A DNA stretch of 64,000 bases from Paenibacillus albidus (GTDB lineage Bacteria > Bacillota > Bacilli > Paenibacillales > Paenibacillaceae): contig NZ_BMKR01000021.1 in the NCBI RefSeq assembly GCF_014644435.1, positions 1 to 64,000 of the forward strand, written 5' to 3'. How positions within the stretch are numbered: the first letter of the stretch is position 1; each line of letters begins with the position of its first letter. A program made the position numbers and the translations under genes. Of this stretch, positions 35,926 through 44,387 are shown one piece after another. Under the pieces are notes generated by a model. The model had not been told where the DNA came from. It ran no database searches and saw only the letters and a list, made by a program, of their open reading frames with translations.

Positions 35926-36942
35926 CTAGCACATCGCCGGTATAATGTATTGCTCCACCAGCCTTCGGGGGTTTTTCCAGGTGCGCACCTTGCTCTCGGC
36001 GGTGAAGATGACAGCGGCATCCAGTTCGGGGAGCAGCAGAATCTGCTGGCCTCCGTGGCCATGGGCCAGTCTGTAGGTCTGGCCGCTCATGGACCCGGTC
36101 CAGAACTGGTAGCCGTAATCGCCAAAAGCCGGGTATCCGGCTGTTTGCGGAGCCAGCATCTGCTGCAGCCATTCACCAGGAATCACCGGTTTGTCTGCAA
36201 ATCGGCCTCCTTCCAGCAGGCAGACTCCGATCTTGGCCATATCACGGGAGGTCAGGTACAGGCCGATATGCCCCATACTGTGACCCTCCGGGCTGGGGAC
36301 CCAGGCGGTATGGGTGATGCCCAGCGGTTCAAACAAATGCAAACGGGCATAGCTGTAAGCATCAAGCCCGGTAGATTCACTGAGCATCATGGAGATTAGA
36401 TGGGAATCGGTGCTGCGGTATTGAAAGTGGCCGATATTCTCTGGAATGATAGGTAAGCCAAGCGCAAATAACCCCCATTGGCGGCTGCGGTGCAGCTGCT
36501 TGACCAGCGGCTCACCCAGTCTTTTTCCGGTAATCCAGCTGAATCCGGAAGTCATGGTAAGCAGATGGCCCAGTGTGATTTTGGCGAGCTCCGGGGAGTG
36601 CCGTGGGGGAATATAGGCGTGCAGCAGTTCTGCAACAGAAGTATGAATGCCGGGCAGATCTCCGCGGCCGATGGCAATTCCCGTAAGGATGGACAACACA
36701 CTTTTGGTAGCGGAGCGGAGATCATTTAGCATTCCGGCTTGATGACTCCCGTAGTAACGTTCGAATATAAGTTTCCCGTGGCGGATAATAAGCAGACTAT
36801 GCATCCTGGGAAATTCCTTCAAAATGTTAAAATGTAAGTTTTCAAGAGGCGGAGCCTGTGTCCCCGTGTCTTCCGGCCGTGCTTGGGTGAGCTTGGAGCC
36901 TCTGGCCACAGGTGAGCTCAGTAACGGTAACTGCTGATTCAT
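35926..36942 (-). CDS. Serine hydrolase of the class C beta-lactamase family
   Basis: A 338-residue protein with the penicillin-binding fold of esterases and DD-peptidases. The SxxK motif is SATK in LRSATKSVLSIL, the second motif is likely YRS in FQYRSTDSH, and HGHGG replaces KTG. No signal peptide or membrane helix is evident, so it should be cytosolic. The ATG follows AAGGAGAG. This branch often has esterase or peptidase activity; antibiotic hydrolysis is unlikely. Confidence 0.85.
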   Translation of the reverse strand: MNQQLPLLSSPVARGSKLTQARPEDTGTQAPPLENLHFNILKEFPRMHSLLIIRHGKLIFERYYGSHQAGMLNDLRSATKSVLSILTGIAIGRGDLPGIHTSVAELLHAYIPPRHSPELAKITLGHLLTMTSGFSWITGKRLGEPLVKQLHRSRQWGLFALGLPIIPENIGHFQYRSTDSHLISMMLSESTGLDAYSYARLHLFEPLGITHTAWVPSPEGHSMGHIGLYLTSRDMAKIGVCLLEGGRFADKPVIPGEWLQQMLAPQTAGYPAFGDYGYQFWTGSMSGQTYRLAHGHGGQQILLLPELDAAVIFTAESKVRTWKNPRRLVEQYIIPAMC

Positions 36943-37414
36943 GGGCCTCTCCTTCCTTCTCGCCTTTTGTTATTTTCTTTTGTTCATCTTACCCGGCGTA
37001 TATTATATTCTACCCCAAGCGGCAGGCCTGACCTCCTATTGAATAGGCCGTGAATAAAATAAATCCAAAAAGCACATTTTACAAGGAAAGGTGGAAGTTA
37101 CAGAGGAATATGATACAATATAACGATAAGGCCCGAAAGGAGTGATTCAGAAAGTGGCTCTTCGGGTAACTATAGTGTCAAGGTGTTATTTGTGGAATGG
37201 ACACCTTAAACTTTCAGCCCAAATCACGACGAACCTGCTTCACCGATTAGACGGGTCAAGCTGTTAAGCTCAGCTGGCATCACGTGTAGACGGATAATGC
37301 AAGCCGCGTATGTGTACTGGATATTCACTTGCATTTCAAGGTTACGGCGGACTTTTCATCATGCATTCTCTACAACGGAGCATTCATTTTCAATGTTTTG
37401 GGAGGGAACTGATC
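36943..37414 (+). other. Long leader region of the 62-residue gene
   Basis: No protein gene is convincing here. An extended -10 TGATACAAT at 37111-37119 would start an RNA near 37126, giving a leader of about 290 nt. It contains a hairpin AAGGTGT with ACACCTT (about 37179-37206) and AGCTG with CAGCT further on. A possible 37-codon frame begins with GTG at 37154. I do not recognise a known riboswitch. Confidence 0.45.
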
Positions 37415-37603
37415 ATGGCAAGTAAAGGTCATAACGAAGTCAAGGAAAGTCTACGGGAAATGACACGTATTTTCCGGCCCAAAGATCCCAAGAAATTCGT
37501 GAAAGAGTATGTCCGGAAGTATCGGATTACGGGAGGCTATGAAGAAGAGCTGACCATGGTCGTGGAACATGAGCTGGTGAGGATGAACTCATCCGTCTCC
37601 TAA
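37415..37603 (+). CDS. Small basic uncharacterised protein
   Basis: A 62-residue protein with many Lys, Arg and Glu residues and predicted helices (VKESLREMTRIFRP, PKKFVKEYVRKY). The ATG at 37415 follows GGGAGGG, which decides the start; the frame is open further upstream without another good site. Not recognised. A terminator follows about 70 nt downstream. Confidence 0.65.
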   Translation: MASKGHNEVKESLREMTRIFRPKDPKKFVKEYVRKYRITGGYEEELTMVVEHELVRMNSSVS

Positions 37604-37674
37604 CTTTGAACAGAGAAGTTGTTCCGCGTTTTTTGCGAACTAAACCTGAGTTACAACATCCATGAGGATTCTCA

Positions 37675-37720
37675 TAAACCGTGCCCGGGCGGCGTGCCGC
37701 TGCAGGAAGCGGTTTTTTTT
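37675..37720 (+). terminator. Terminator of the small gene
   Basis: CCGCT pairs with AGCGG, inside an outer AAACCG/CGGTTT pairing, followed by eight T. Confidence 0.8.
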
Positions 37721-37887
37721 GTTGCGTCTATGGGAGGTATTGAGATGAATTCTCACAAAATAGTCAAATGAATTAATAGACACATTTTCATTTGTATGCG
37801 CTTTCGACAAATTTTTTCTGATGTTTGCGTTTTCAAAAAATGCGAAAAAATCCAGTCGTGACAAGCTTTTTTTACAAGTATGAAAGG

Positions 37888-37938
37888 TTTGTGAACTCCT
37901 TGTGAACGATTGACAAAACACCCCCTTAAACTTATATT
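37888..37938 (+). promoter_or_regulatory. ctaC promoter with two ResD-like boxes
   Basis: TTGACA at 37910-37915, a 17-nt spacer and TATATT at 37933-37938 form a strong promoter. Directly upstream are TTTGTGAAC (37888-37896) and CTTGTGAAC (37899-37907), 11 bp apart, close to the TTTGTGAAT consensus of ResD, the respiratory response regulator. Confidence 0.7.
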
Positions 37939-38007
37939 AATAGTGATTGTTATAATTGACAGGGAAAATGTAGTAATCTACGAATTCGGGAAAAGCGGGG
38001 TAGATCA

Positions 38008-39057
38008 ATGATGAAAACGTGGCAGGCTGTAAAGCGACTCCTTCCCATGACTGCGGTATCGGGACTCCTACTTATTCTTGCCGGGTGCGGACGCGAGGAC
38101 TTGTCGGTGCTCAGACCGCAGGGACCTGAAGCGGAGACTTCTTATGGACTGATAAAGCTGTCGATCACAATTATGATCGTTGTATTGTTGATCGTTTTTT
38201 TCATTGCAGCTTATGTAATGGTTCGTTTCCGCAGAAAACCCGGGCAGAACGAAATTCCGGAACAGGTGGAGGGCAGCTTTAAGCTGGAAGTACTCTGGAC
38301 GGTCATTCCGCTCATTCTGGTAGTGGTGCTGGCAGTGCCGACTGTGAAAGCGGTATTTGCAGCCGGAGATGATCATGCGAATGATGCAAATGCGGTCAAG
38401 GTCAAAGTGACAGGCCACCAATACTGGTGGGAGTTCGAATATTCCGATTATGATGTGAAGACTGCGCAGGATCTGGTGATTCCTACAGGGAAAGACATCG
38501 CTTTTGAATTGACGACGGCAGATGTACTGCACTCCTTCTGGGTACCTTCTCTTGCCGGTAAAATTGACACCAACCCTGCAGGTACGATTAACCGGTTCAG
38601 CTTCAGTGCGCCTAATGAAGGCGTTTACCGGGGGAAATGTGCGGAGCTGTGCGGACCTTCCCATGGATTCATGGAGTTTAAGGTAAAGGCGGTCAGCGAT
38701 CAGGAGTTCGAGAAGTGGATTGCTTCAATGAAAGCCCCTGCCGTGCTGCCTGAGGACACGGCCCTGGCCGAGAAGTTCAAGTCGCAATGTCTGACTTGCC
38801 ACGCAGTTGGCGGTCAAGGGGTTGCTCTGGGGCCTGACCTGACAGGCATTGGCTCCCGCGAGTCGATAGCCGGTATTCTGCTGAACGACGATACCAGGGA
38901 AGACGGGGCACCGGTCGAAGAGAATCTTAAGACATGGCTGCATGATCCGCAAAGCGTGAAGCCGGGTAACTTGATGCCAAGCCCCAAAGATCTGGGCCTG
39001 AGCGATGCCGAGATAGATGGCATTGCTGAATATCTGGCCAATTATAAACTGGACTGA
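38008..39057 (+). CDS. ctaC: Cytochrome caa3 oxidase subunit II with fused cytochrome c
   Basis: A 349-residue lipoprotein subunit. The signal peptide ends in LAGC (Cys27), and two helices anchor it. The CuA centre is in HSFWVPS and CAELCGPSHGFM, and HQYWWEFEY is the electron-entry loop. The C-terminal extension carries heme-binding CLTCH and a distal Met in NLMPSP, which makes the enzyme caa3-type. Electrons come from cytochrome c or directly from a bc complex. First gene of ctaCDEF; the ATG pair at 38008 has a weak ribosome site. Confidence 0.95.
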   Translation: MMKTWQAVKRLLPMTAVSGLLLILAGCGREDLSVLRPQGPEAETSYGLIKLSITIMIVVLLIVFFIAAYVMVRFRRKPGQNEIPEQVEGSFKLEVLWTVIPLILVVVLAVPTVKAVFAAGDDHANDANAVKVKVTGHQYWWEFEYSDYDVKTAQDLVIPTGKDIAFELTTADVLHSFWVPSLAGKIDTNPAGTINRFSFSAPNEGVYRGKCAELCGPSHGFMEFKVKAVSDQEFEKWIASMKAPAVLPEDTALAEKFKSQCLTCHAVGGQGVALGPDLTGIGSRESIAGILLNDDTREDGAPVEENLKTWLHDPQSVKPGNLMPSPKDLGLSDAEIDGIAEYLANYKLD

Positions 39058-39106
39058 TGATTTAGCCCGTTTAAGAAGCAGCATATATGATAAGGGGGTA
39101 CGAACC

Positions 39107-41023
39107 TTGGCTCAAGCAGCGCACAGCTTGAATTCTTCCAAACCTCTGGGACATGGCCACAGCGTCAAGCGCCATACCGGGCTGATGGATTGGATCACAA
39201 CCGTCGATCACAAAAAAATAGCAATTCTGTACCTATGGGCCGGAGGTTTGTTCTTCGGAATAGGAGGGCTTGAGGCCATCCTGATCCGCATCCAGCTAAT
39301 CAAACCGATGAATGCCTTCCTGGATGCCCAGACCTTTAATGAACTGATTACGATGCATGGTACGACTATGATCTTTCTCGGTGTCATGCCGATCATCTTT
39401 GCACTGATGAATGCGGTCATACCGCTGCAGATCGGTGCGCGGGACGTAGCTTTTCCATTCCTTAATGCGCTGGGTTTCTGGACTTTTCTGTTTGGGGGGA
39501 TCTTACTCAATCTAAGCTGGATTATGGGTGGGGCACCTGATGCGGGCTGGACTGCATACGTTCCTTTGTCGTCAACTACTTACAGTAATACACATGGAGT
39601 CGATTTTTATACGATTGGGCTGCAGATAGCCGGACTCGGTACGCTTATCGGCGGCATTAACTTTCTGGCGACGATCATTACCATGCGTGCGCCGGGGATG
39701 TCCTTTATGCGAATGCCAATGTTCGCCTGGACAACATTTATTACTTCCGCCATTATTCTGTTTGCTTTTCCTGCAGTTACAGTAGGATTAGTCCTGCTTA
39801 CTTTTGACCGGATTCTGGGCGCCAATTTCTTCGACGTAGCCGGTGGAGGGAATCCGGTACTATGGCAGCATATTTTCTGGATCTTCGGACACCCTGAAGT
39901 GTACATCCTGATTCTTCCTGCCTTCGGTATTATTTCCGAGGTTATTCCGACCTTCTCGCGCAAGCGGCTGTTCGGGTACAGCTCCATGGTGTTCGCAACG
40001 ATCCTGATTGCCTTCCTGGGCTTCATGGTATGGGCGCATCACATGTTCACAACCGGTCTTGGGCCGGTAGCCAATGCGCTTTTCTCCGTATCCACGATGT
40101 TGATCGCAGTGCCTACGGGAATCAAGATCTTCAACTGGCTGTTCACGATGTGGGGCGGCCAAGTGCGTTTCACTACACCTAATCTGTTTGCAGCCGGTTT
40201 TATTCCGACCTTTACGATGGGTGGAGTTACAGGTGTCATGCTGGCTTCGGCACCTGCGGATTTCCAGTTCCATGATACGTATTTTGTCGTGGCGCATTTT
40301 CACTACGTTATTGTCGGGGGTCTGGTACTTGGCCTTTTTGCCGGCCTGCATTACTGGTGGCCCAAGATGTTCGGCCGCATGCTGAGCGAGAAGCTGGGCA
40401 AATGGACCTTCTGGACCTTTATCATCGGCTTCCACATGACCTTTTTTGTTCAGCATTTCCTCGGTCTGATGGGAATGCAGCGCCGCGTATTCACGTATTT
40501 GCCGAATCAGCAGTTTGATCTGCTGAATCTGGTCAGCACGATAGGCGCGGGGCTGATGGGTGTCGGAACGATCCTGTTCCTCCTGAACGCCTTCCTGACT
40601 TCCAGACGGCCTGCCGATGCAGCTGATGATCCGTGGGAAGACGGACGTACACTGGAATGGACCATTCCTTCGCCGCCGCCGGAGTATAACTTCAAGCAGA
40701 CTCCGCTTGTGCGCGGAATCGACGCTTTCTGGAAAGAGAAAACGGCCGGGCATAAGGGGATGACCCCTGCGGAGCCTGTAGGTTCGATTCATATGCCATC
40801 CGCGACAGTGCTGCCGTTCACCATGTCCGTCGGAATCTTTATTGCCGGGCTGGGTTTTATGTTCAGCAGGGATGAATTCGGAAATGCCTTTATGAGCTTT
40901 CTCTTCAATAATTATATTGTAACTGCAATTGGTCTTGTCATTACGTTCGGGTCCATGCTGCTGCGTTCGCTCTATGACGATCATGGCTGGCATATTGAAC
41001 CCGAAGAGCTGGAAGGAAGGTGA
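39107..41023 (+). CDS. ctaD: Cytochrome caa3 oxidase subunit I
   Basis: A 638-residue catalytic subunit holding heme a and the heme a3-CuB centre, with twelve or more helices. Key blocks are ITMHGTTMIFL, the CuB/cross-linked tyrosine segment FGHPEVYILILPAFG, VWAHHMFTTG and VAHFHYVIVGG. The TTG start at 39107 behind AAGGGGGT is preferred; the frame is open earlier and overlaps ctaC. The C-terminal extension fits the bacillus caa3 type. Confidence 0.95.
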   Translation: MAQAAHSLNSSKPLGHGHSVKRHTGLMDWITTVDHKKIAILYLWAGGLFFGIGGLEAILIRIQLIKPMNAFLDAQTFNELITMHGTTMIFLGVMPIIFALMNAVIPLQIGARDVAFPFLNALGFWTFLFGGILLNLSWIMGGAPDAGWTAYVPLSSTTYSNTHGVDFYTIGLQIAGLGTLIGGINFLATIITMRAPGMSFMRMPMFAWTTFITSAIILFAFPAVTVGLVLLTFDRILGANFFDVAGGGNPVLWQHIFWIFGHPEVYILILPAFGIISEVIPTFSRKRLFGYSSMVFATILIAFLGFMVWAHHMFTTGLGPVANALFSVSTMLIAVPTGIKIFNWLFTMWGGQVRFTTPNLFAAGFIPTFTMGGVTGVMLASAPADFQFHDTYFVVAHFHYVIVGGLVLGLFAGLHYWWPKMFGRMLSEKLGKWTFWTFIIGFHMTFFVQHFLGLMGMQRRVFTYLPNQQFDLLNLVSTIGAGLMGVGTILFLLNAFLTSRRPADAADDPWEDGRTLEWTIPSPPPEYNFKQTPLVRGIDAFWKEKTAGHKGMTPAEPVGSIHMPSATVLPFTMSVGIFIAGLGFMFSRDEFGNAFMSFLFNNYIVTAIGLVITFGSMLLRSLYDDHGWHIEPEELEGR

Positions 41024-41029
41024 GCAGAT

Positions 41030-41656
41030 ATGACAACGGCACACGCAGAACCTGCTAATGGTACGCTACCGCACGAACCGGAAAAGGCAACCCTCGAAGG
41101 CCGCAATAAGGTGCTTGCCTTCTGGCTGTTCCTTGGCGGAGAAGCTGTACTCTTCGGAACACTGTTTGCTACCTTCCTGGCGCTGCGCAATCAGACCAAT
41201 GAAGGCCCCAGTGCGAATGAGCTGTTTCATCTTCCGCTGGTAGCGGCAGCAACCTTCATCCTGCTGGTCAGCAGCTTGACAAGTGTGTTCGCTATCCAGG
41301 CGATGCACAGAGGGCGCGTAGCTCAGCTGCGCAATTGGCTGCTTCTGACCGTCTTGCTTGGGCTAGGGTTCCTGGGTCTGGAAATTTATGAATTTGCAGA
41401 GTATATCCGGCATGAGAATTTCGGTATGACGACAAGTGCGTTCAGCTCGGCGTTTTATACGCTGGTAGGTTTTCACGGGGCTCACGTGGCATTCGGGATT
41501 CTCTGGATTGCTGTCCTGATCGGTCAGCTGGCCCGTAAAGGGCTGACGGTTGTTACTGCACCGAAGATATATGTGTCTGCCATGTACTGGCATTTTATCG
41601 ACGTGGTGTGGGTCTTCATCTTCACGGTTGTATACCTGCTCGGAAAGGTGGGCTAA
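41030..41656 (+). CDS. ctaE: Cytochrome caa3 oxidase subunit III
   Basis: A 208-residue membrane subunit with five helices. LFLGGEAVLFGTLFATFL, GFHGAHVAFGILW and YWHFIDVVWVFIFTVVYL are family hallmarks. It stabilises subunit I and its proton path. The ATG follows GGAAGGTGAG, 7 nt after the ctaD stop. Confidence 0.95.
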   Translation: MTTAHAEPANGTLPHEPEKATLEGRNKVLAFWLFLGGEAVLFGTLFATFLALRNQTNEGPSANELFHLPLVAAATFILLVSSLTSVFAIQAMHRGRVAQLRNWLLLTVLLGLGFLGLEIYEFAEYIRHENFGMTTSAFSSAFYTLVGFHGAHVAFGILWIAVLIGQLARKGLTVVTAPKIYVSAMYWHFIDVVWVFIFTVVYLLGKVG

Positions 41657-41660
41657 AGCC

Positions 41661-41984
41661 ATGGCGACGGAACAGCATTCGCAGGAAGGCGTTGTCAAAC
41701 ACCGCCACCGGCATGAAGGGCCGCAGAAGCATATTGTTGTGTTTATCTTCTCCATCGTCCTGACATTGATTGCTTTTGCGGCAGTGGCCGCCGGAGGCGT
41801 AAATCCCGCGTTTGCGGTAGTTTTGCTCCTGGTAATGGCTGTGCTTCAGGTGTTTGTGCAGATGGGCTTCTGGATGCACTTAAAGGACAGAGGGCATTTG
41901 ATACCGATTATTTTCATGATAGGCGGATTTTTTGTCGCTGGGACCAGTATTATAATGGCGTTGTATTGGGTCTGGTGGGACTAA
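41661..41984 (+). CDS. ctaF: Cytochrome caa3 oxidase subunit IV
   Basis: A 107-residue subunit with a His-rich N-terminus and three helices; MGFWMHLKDRG is the conserved core. The ATG lies 5 nt after the ctaE stop behind AAAGGTGGG. The last gene before a terminator, so ctaCDEF forms one transcription unit. Confidence 0.92.
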   Translation: MATEQHSQEGVVKHRHRHEGPQKHIVVFIFSIVLTLIAFAAVAAGGVNPAFAVVLLLVMAVLQVFVQMGFWMHLKDRGHLIPIIFMIGGFFVAGTSIIMALYWVWWD

Positions 41985-41996
41985 GCATTATCCAAA

Positions 41997-42027
41997 GGAG
42001 GCGGGCTGCAGAGGCCCCCTCTTTTTT
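41997..42027 (+). terminator. Terminator of ctaCDEF
   Basis: GAGGCGGGC pairs imperfectly with GGCCCCCTC and is followed by TTTTTT. Confidence 0.8.
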
Positions 42028-42108
42028 AGTAGTTGGACTTTTCGGTTTAATTATTCTATCAAGCTTTGTTGATTTGCTAATCATTCCCTGCGCGAGGAGG
42101 CTTTGATC

Positions 42109-43029
42109 ATGCTGGGACTTTCCTATTTCAGTTTTGCCGATTTGTGGAGCCCGCTGTTTCTGGCAGCCATTCTGCTGCTGATTGCCGGTTATTTTGTGGT
42201 GATTGGGCCATTGTCGGGGAAGTTTCCCGGATCGGGTCCGGTATCGCTCTGGCAGCGGCTGCTCTTTGTGAGTGGAATTATTGCCCTTTATCTCGCTCAA
42301 GGAGGACCAGTAAGCCTGCTTGGGCATATCATGTTCTCGTTCCATATGCTCAGCATGGCGCTGTCTTATCTGGTTGCCGTACCGCTGATCATGCTGGGCA
42401 TTCCTGAATGGATCTGGCGGGCGCTGCTTAAAGTAAACCCGCTGCGGAGATTGTCCTTTCTGGCCCATCCTGTGGTAGCAGCGCTGGTGTTCAACGGCCT
42501 GTTCTCCCTGTACCATATTCCGGCAATCCATGATTATGTGATGCTGAACTTTACGGTGCACCGGCTTTATTATCTGGTGTTGTTCCTGACAGCAGGTCTG
42601 ATGTGGTGGACATTGATTAATCCCCTCCCGGAACGCAGAATGGCCAGCGGGCTTGGCAAAATCGGCTTTATTTTCCTGAACATGGTGCTGTTGACCCCCG
42701 CCTGTGGCCTGATCATTTTTGCTGACCAGACGCTTTATGCCACATACAGCGATCCGGACACCTGGGCCCAGGCGATGGGGTATTGTGTATCGGGCGATCC
42801 AGCAGTGCTGCTGCAGAATTTTGGAGGGCCAACGTTTTTTGGACTGATGTCGCCAAAGGTGGATCAGCAGGTCGGAGGCATTGCCATGAAGTTCATTCAA
42901 GAAATTATTTTTGCCTCTATGCTTGCTTATGTGTTCTATCATTGGTATAAAAAAGAGAACGGGCAAGACGATGCAGAAGTATCCGGCTCACCTTCCGAAG
43001 TGGATGGAGGGCATTTGACCCGTGCATAG
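42109..43029 (+). CDS. ctaG: Cytochrome c oxidase assembly protein CtaG
   Basis: A 306-residue membrane protein of the caa3 CtaG family with seven or so helices. It is needed to build the copper centre of caa3 oxidase. FSFHMLSMALSYLVAVPLIM holds His and Met residues that may handle copper, and a second His cluster lies in HAVHRLYY-like VHRLYYL. The ATG follows GAGGAGG. It sits just after the ctaF terminator, presumably from its own promoter. Confidence 0.9.
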   Translation: MLGLSYFSFADLWSPLFLAAILLLIAGYFVVIGPLSGKFPGSGPVSLWQRLLFVSGIIALYLAQGGPVSLLGHIMFSFHMLSMALSYLVAVPLIMLGIPEWIWRALLKVNPLRRLSFLAHPVVAALVFNGLFSLYHIPAIHDYVMLNFTVHRLYYLVLFLTAGLMWWTLINPLPERRMASGLGKIGFIFLNMVLLTPACGLIIFADQTLYATYSDPDTWAQAMGYCVSGDPAVLLQNFGGPTFFGLMSPKVDQQVGGIAMKFIQEIIFASMLAYVFYHWYKKENGQDDAEVSGSPSEVDGGHLTRA

Positions 43030-43054
43030 CTGGTGATCGCCAAGGAGGATATTC

Positions 43055-43519
43055 ATGGATATTTTTACACTGTTTCCAACGATCAGTACATCTTTTATTG
43101 TGATCAGCGCGGTATTGGTGGCGATTGGCTGGAGACAAATTATTAAGGGCCAACGTGAGGCGCACAAGAAGACAATGATTGCCGCCGCAATCGCTGCGCT
43201 GCTGTTCTTCATTGTGTATGTCTCAAGAACGCTGTTTGTAGGGAATACCTCATGGGGCGGGCCGGATGAACTGAAGGGAATTTATCAAGTGTTCCTAATC
43301 TTTCATATTGTGCTGGCTACCGTGGCCGCCGTATTTGGTCTAACTACCCTCACGCTGGGCTTCAAAGCCAAATATGCCAAACACCGCAAATGGGGAAGGG
43401 TGACCTCCATCATGTGGTTCGTCACAGCCATAACGGGTGTGATGGTATATGTGCTGCTCTATATGCTGTACCCGGGAGGACATACGAAGCCGGTATGGGA
43501 AGTCATATTGGGGGCATGA
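43055..43519 (+). CDS. DUF420 membrane protein (CtaM/YozB-like)
   Basis: A 154-residue protein with four helices matching DUF420; FHIVLATVAAVFGL and KYAKHRKWGRVTSIMW are typical. In Staphylococcus the DUF420 protein CtaM is required for heme-copper oxidase function. Its place after ctaG supports an assembly role for the caa3 enzyme. The start follows AAGGAGG. Confidence 0.85.
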   Translation: MDIFTLFPTISTSFIVISAVLVAIGWRQIIKGQREAHKKTMIAAAIAALLFFIVYVSRTLFVGNTSWGGPDELKGIYQVFLIFHIVLATVAAVFGLTTLTLGFKAKYAKHRKWGRVTSIMWFVTAITGVMVYVLLYMLYPGGHTKPVWEVILGA

Positions 43520-43526
43520 AACTAAA

Positions 43527-43582
43527 AACTGGCCTGTGCATCAGTAGGTTCCTTGAGGGACAGGCTGATACACAGGCCAGTT
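43527..43582 (-). terminator. Long hairpin terminator, minus strand (possibly both)
   Basis: AACTGGCCTGTG then ATCAG pairs with CTGAT and CACAGGCCAGTT. On the minus strand it is followed by TTTTAGTTT, ending the HD-GYP transcript. Confidence 0.85.
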
Positions 43583-43622
43583 GTGTGTGTTGAGCTTTCT
43601 CCGCTGCCGGGAGCCTATTGTC

Positions 43623-44234
43623 CTATACGATCAGCTGCAGATCGGTTAGTCTCAGGAACTGCTCTACGACACCGGGGTCGAATTGAGTTCCGGAGCAGGC
43701 CGACAGCTCCTGCTTGGCTTGCTCCAGGGTCGTTTGCCTCCGGTAAGGCCGGGAGGACAACATCGCATCAAAGGCATCGATCACAGAGCAGACCCGGGCA
43801 AGCAGCGGAATGTTTTCGCCTTGCAGGCCATAGGGGTAACCCGTTCCATTCCACCGTTCATGGTGATAGCGGATGATGTCCGTAACAACGGCATCAATGC
43901 CGGGGAAATCCTTGGCAAGCTCTGCACCAATCACAGGATGCATCTTCAGAATATTCCACTGATCCTCCGATAAAGGCTCTTGTTGATCCAAGATATGTAC
44001 GGGTACAAATGATTTTCCGATATCGTGCAGAAAGCAACCTCTGACGAGATGGGTTCGCTCCTTCTCCGCAAGCTCCATGGAAGTGGCCATCACTTCTCCC
44101 AGCATGGCTACTCTGACTGAATGCCGATGAGTCTCCGCATGCTTGTTCCGCAAAAAATTCATCCACACACTAACATGTGCTTCTTCGGTAAGAGCCATCT
44201 GTACCTTTTTAACCAGTTCGGCTATCTCCCCCAA
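43623..44234 (-). CDS. HD-GYP domain protein, probable c-di-GMP phosphodiesterase
   Basis: A 203-residue protein. HDIGKS and the GYP-type block HHERWNGTGYPYGL with IPLLARVCSVIDAFDAM identify the HD-GYP class, which hydrolyses cyclic di-GMP. The TTG start at 44234 behind GGAGGG is preferred over an upstream TTG at 44273. No sensor domain is fused; the N-terminal 40 residues are helical. It is divergent from the recombinase gene and lies directly beside the left inverted repeat, so its expression may depend on the orientation of the neighbouring segment. Confidence 0.85.
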   Translation of the reverse strand: MGEIAELVKKVQMALTEEAHVSVWMNFLRNKHAETHRHSVRVAMLGEVMATSMELAEKERTHLVRGCFLHDIGKSFVPVHILDQQEPLSEDQWNILKMHPVIGAELAKDFPGIDAVVTDIIRYHHERWNGTGYPYGLQGENIPLLARVCSVIDAFDAMLSSRPYRRQTTLEQAKQELSACSGTQFDPGVVEQFLRLTDLQLIV

Positions 44235-44335
44235 CCTTACTCCCTCCCTATAGTTCTTATTGCGTCCTCCCAAAAGATCAAAAACAGCAAAACCTTCTAC
44301 AATATGTAAATAAATGGAACAAAAGTTGTGAAAAA

Positions 44336-44365
44336 ATGTCGTACAATATCACTTATGCGACATTT
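44336..44365. repeat. Left 30-bp inverted repeat, candidate recombination site
   Basis: Identical to the reverse complement of 45484-45513 over 30 bp. It begins ATGTCGTAC and ends ATGCGACATTT. With the flanking bases it is itself a dyad: AAATGTCG and CGACATTT around a 16-nt centre, the layout of a tyrosine recombinase core site. Confidence 0.9.
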
Positions 44366-44387
44366 ATATTGAAGAAGGAGCCATGAA

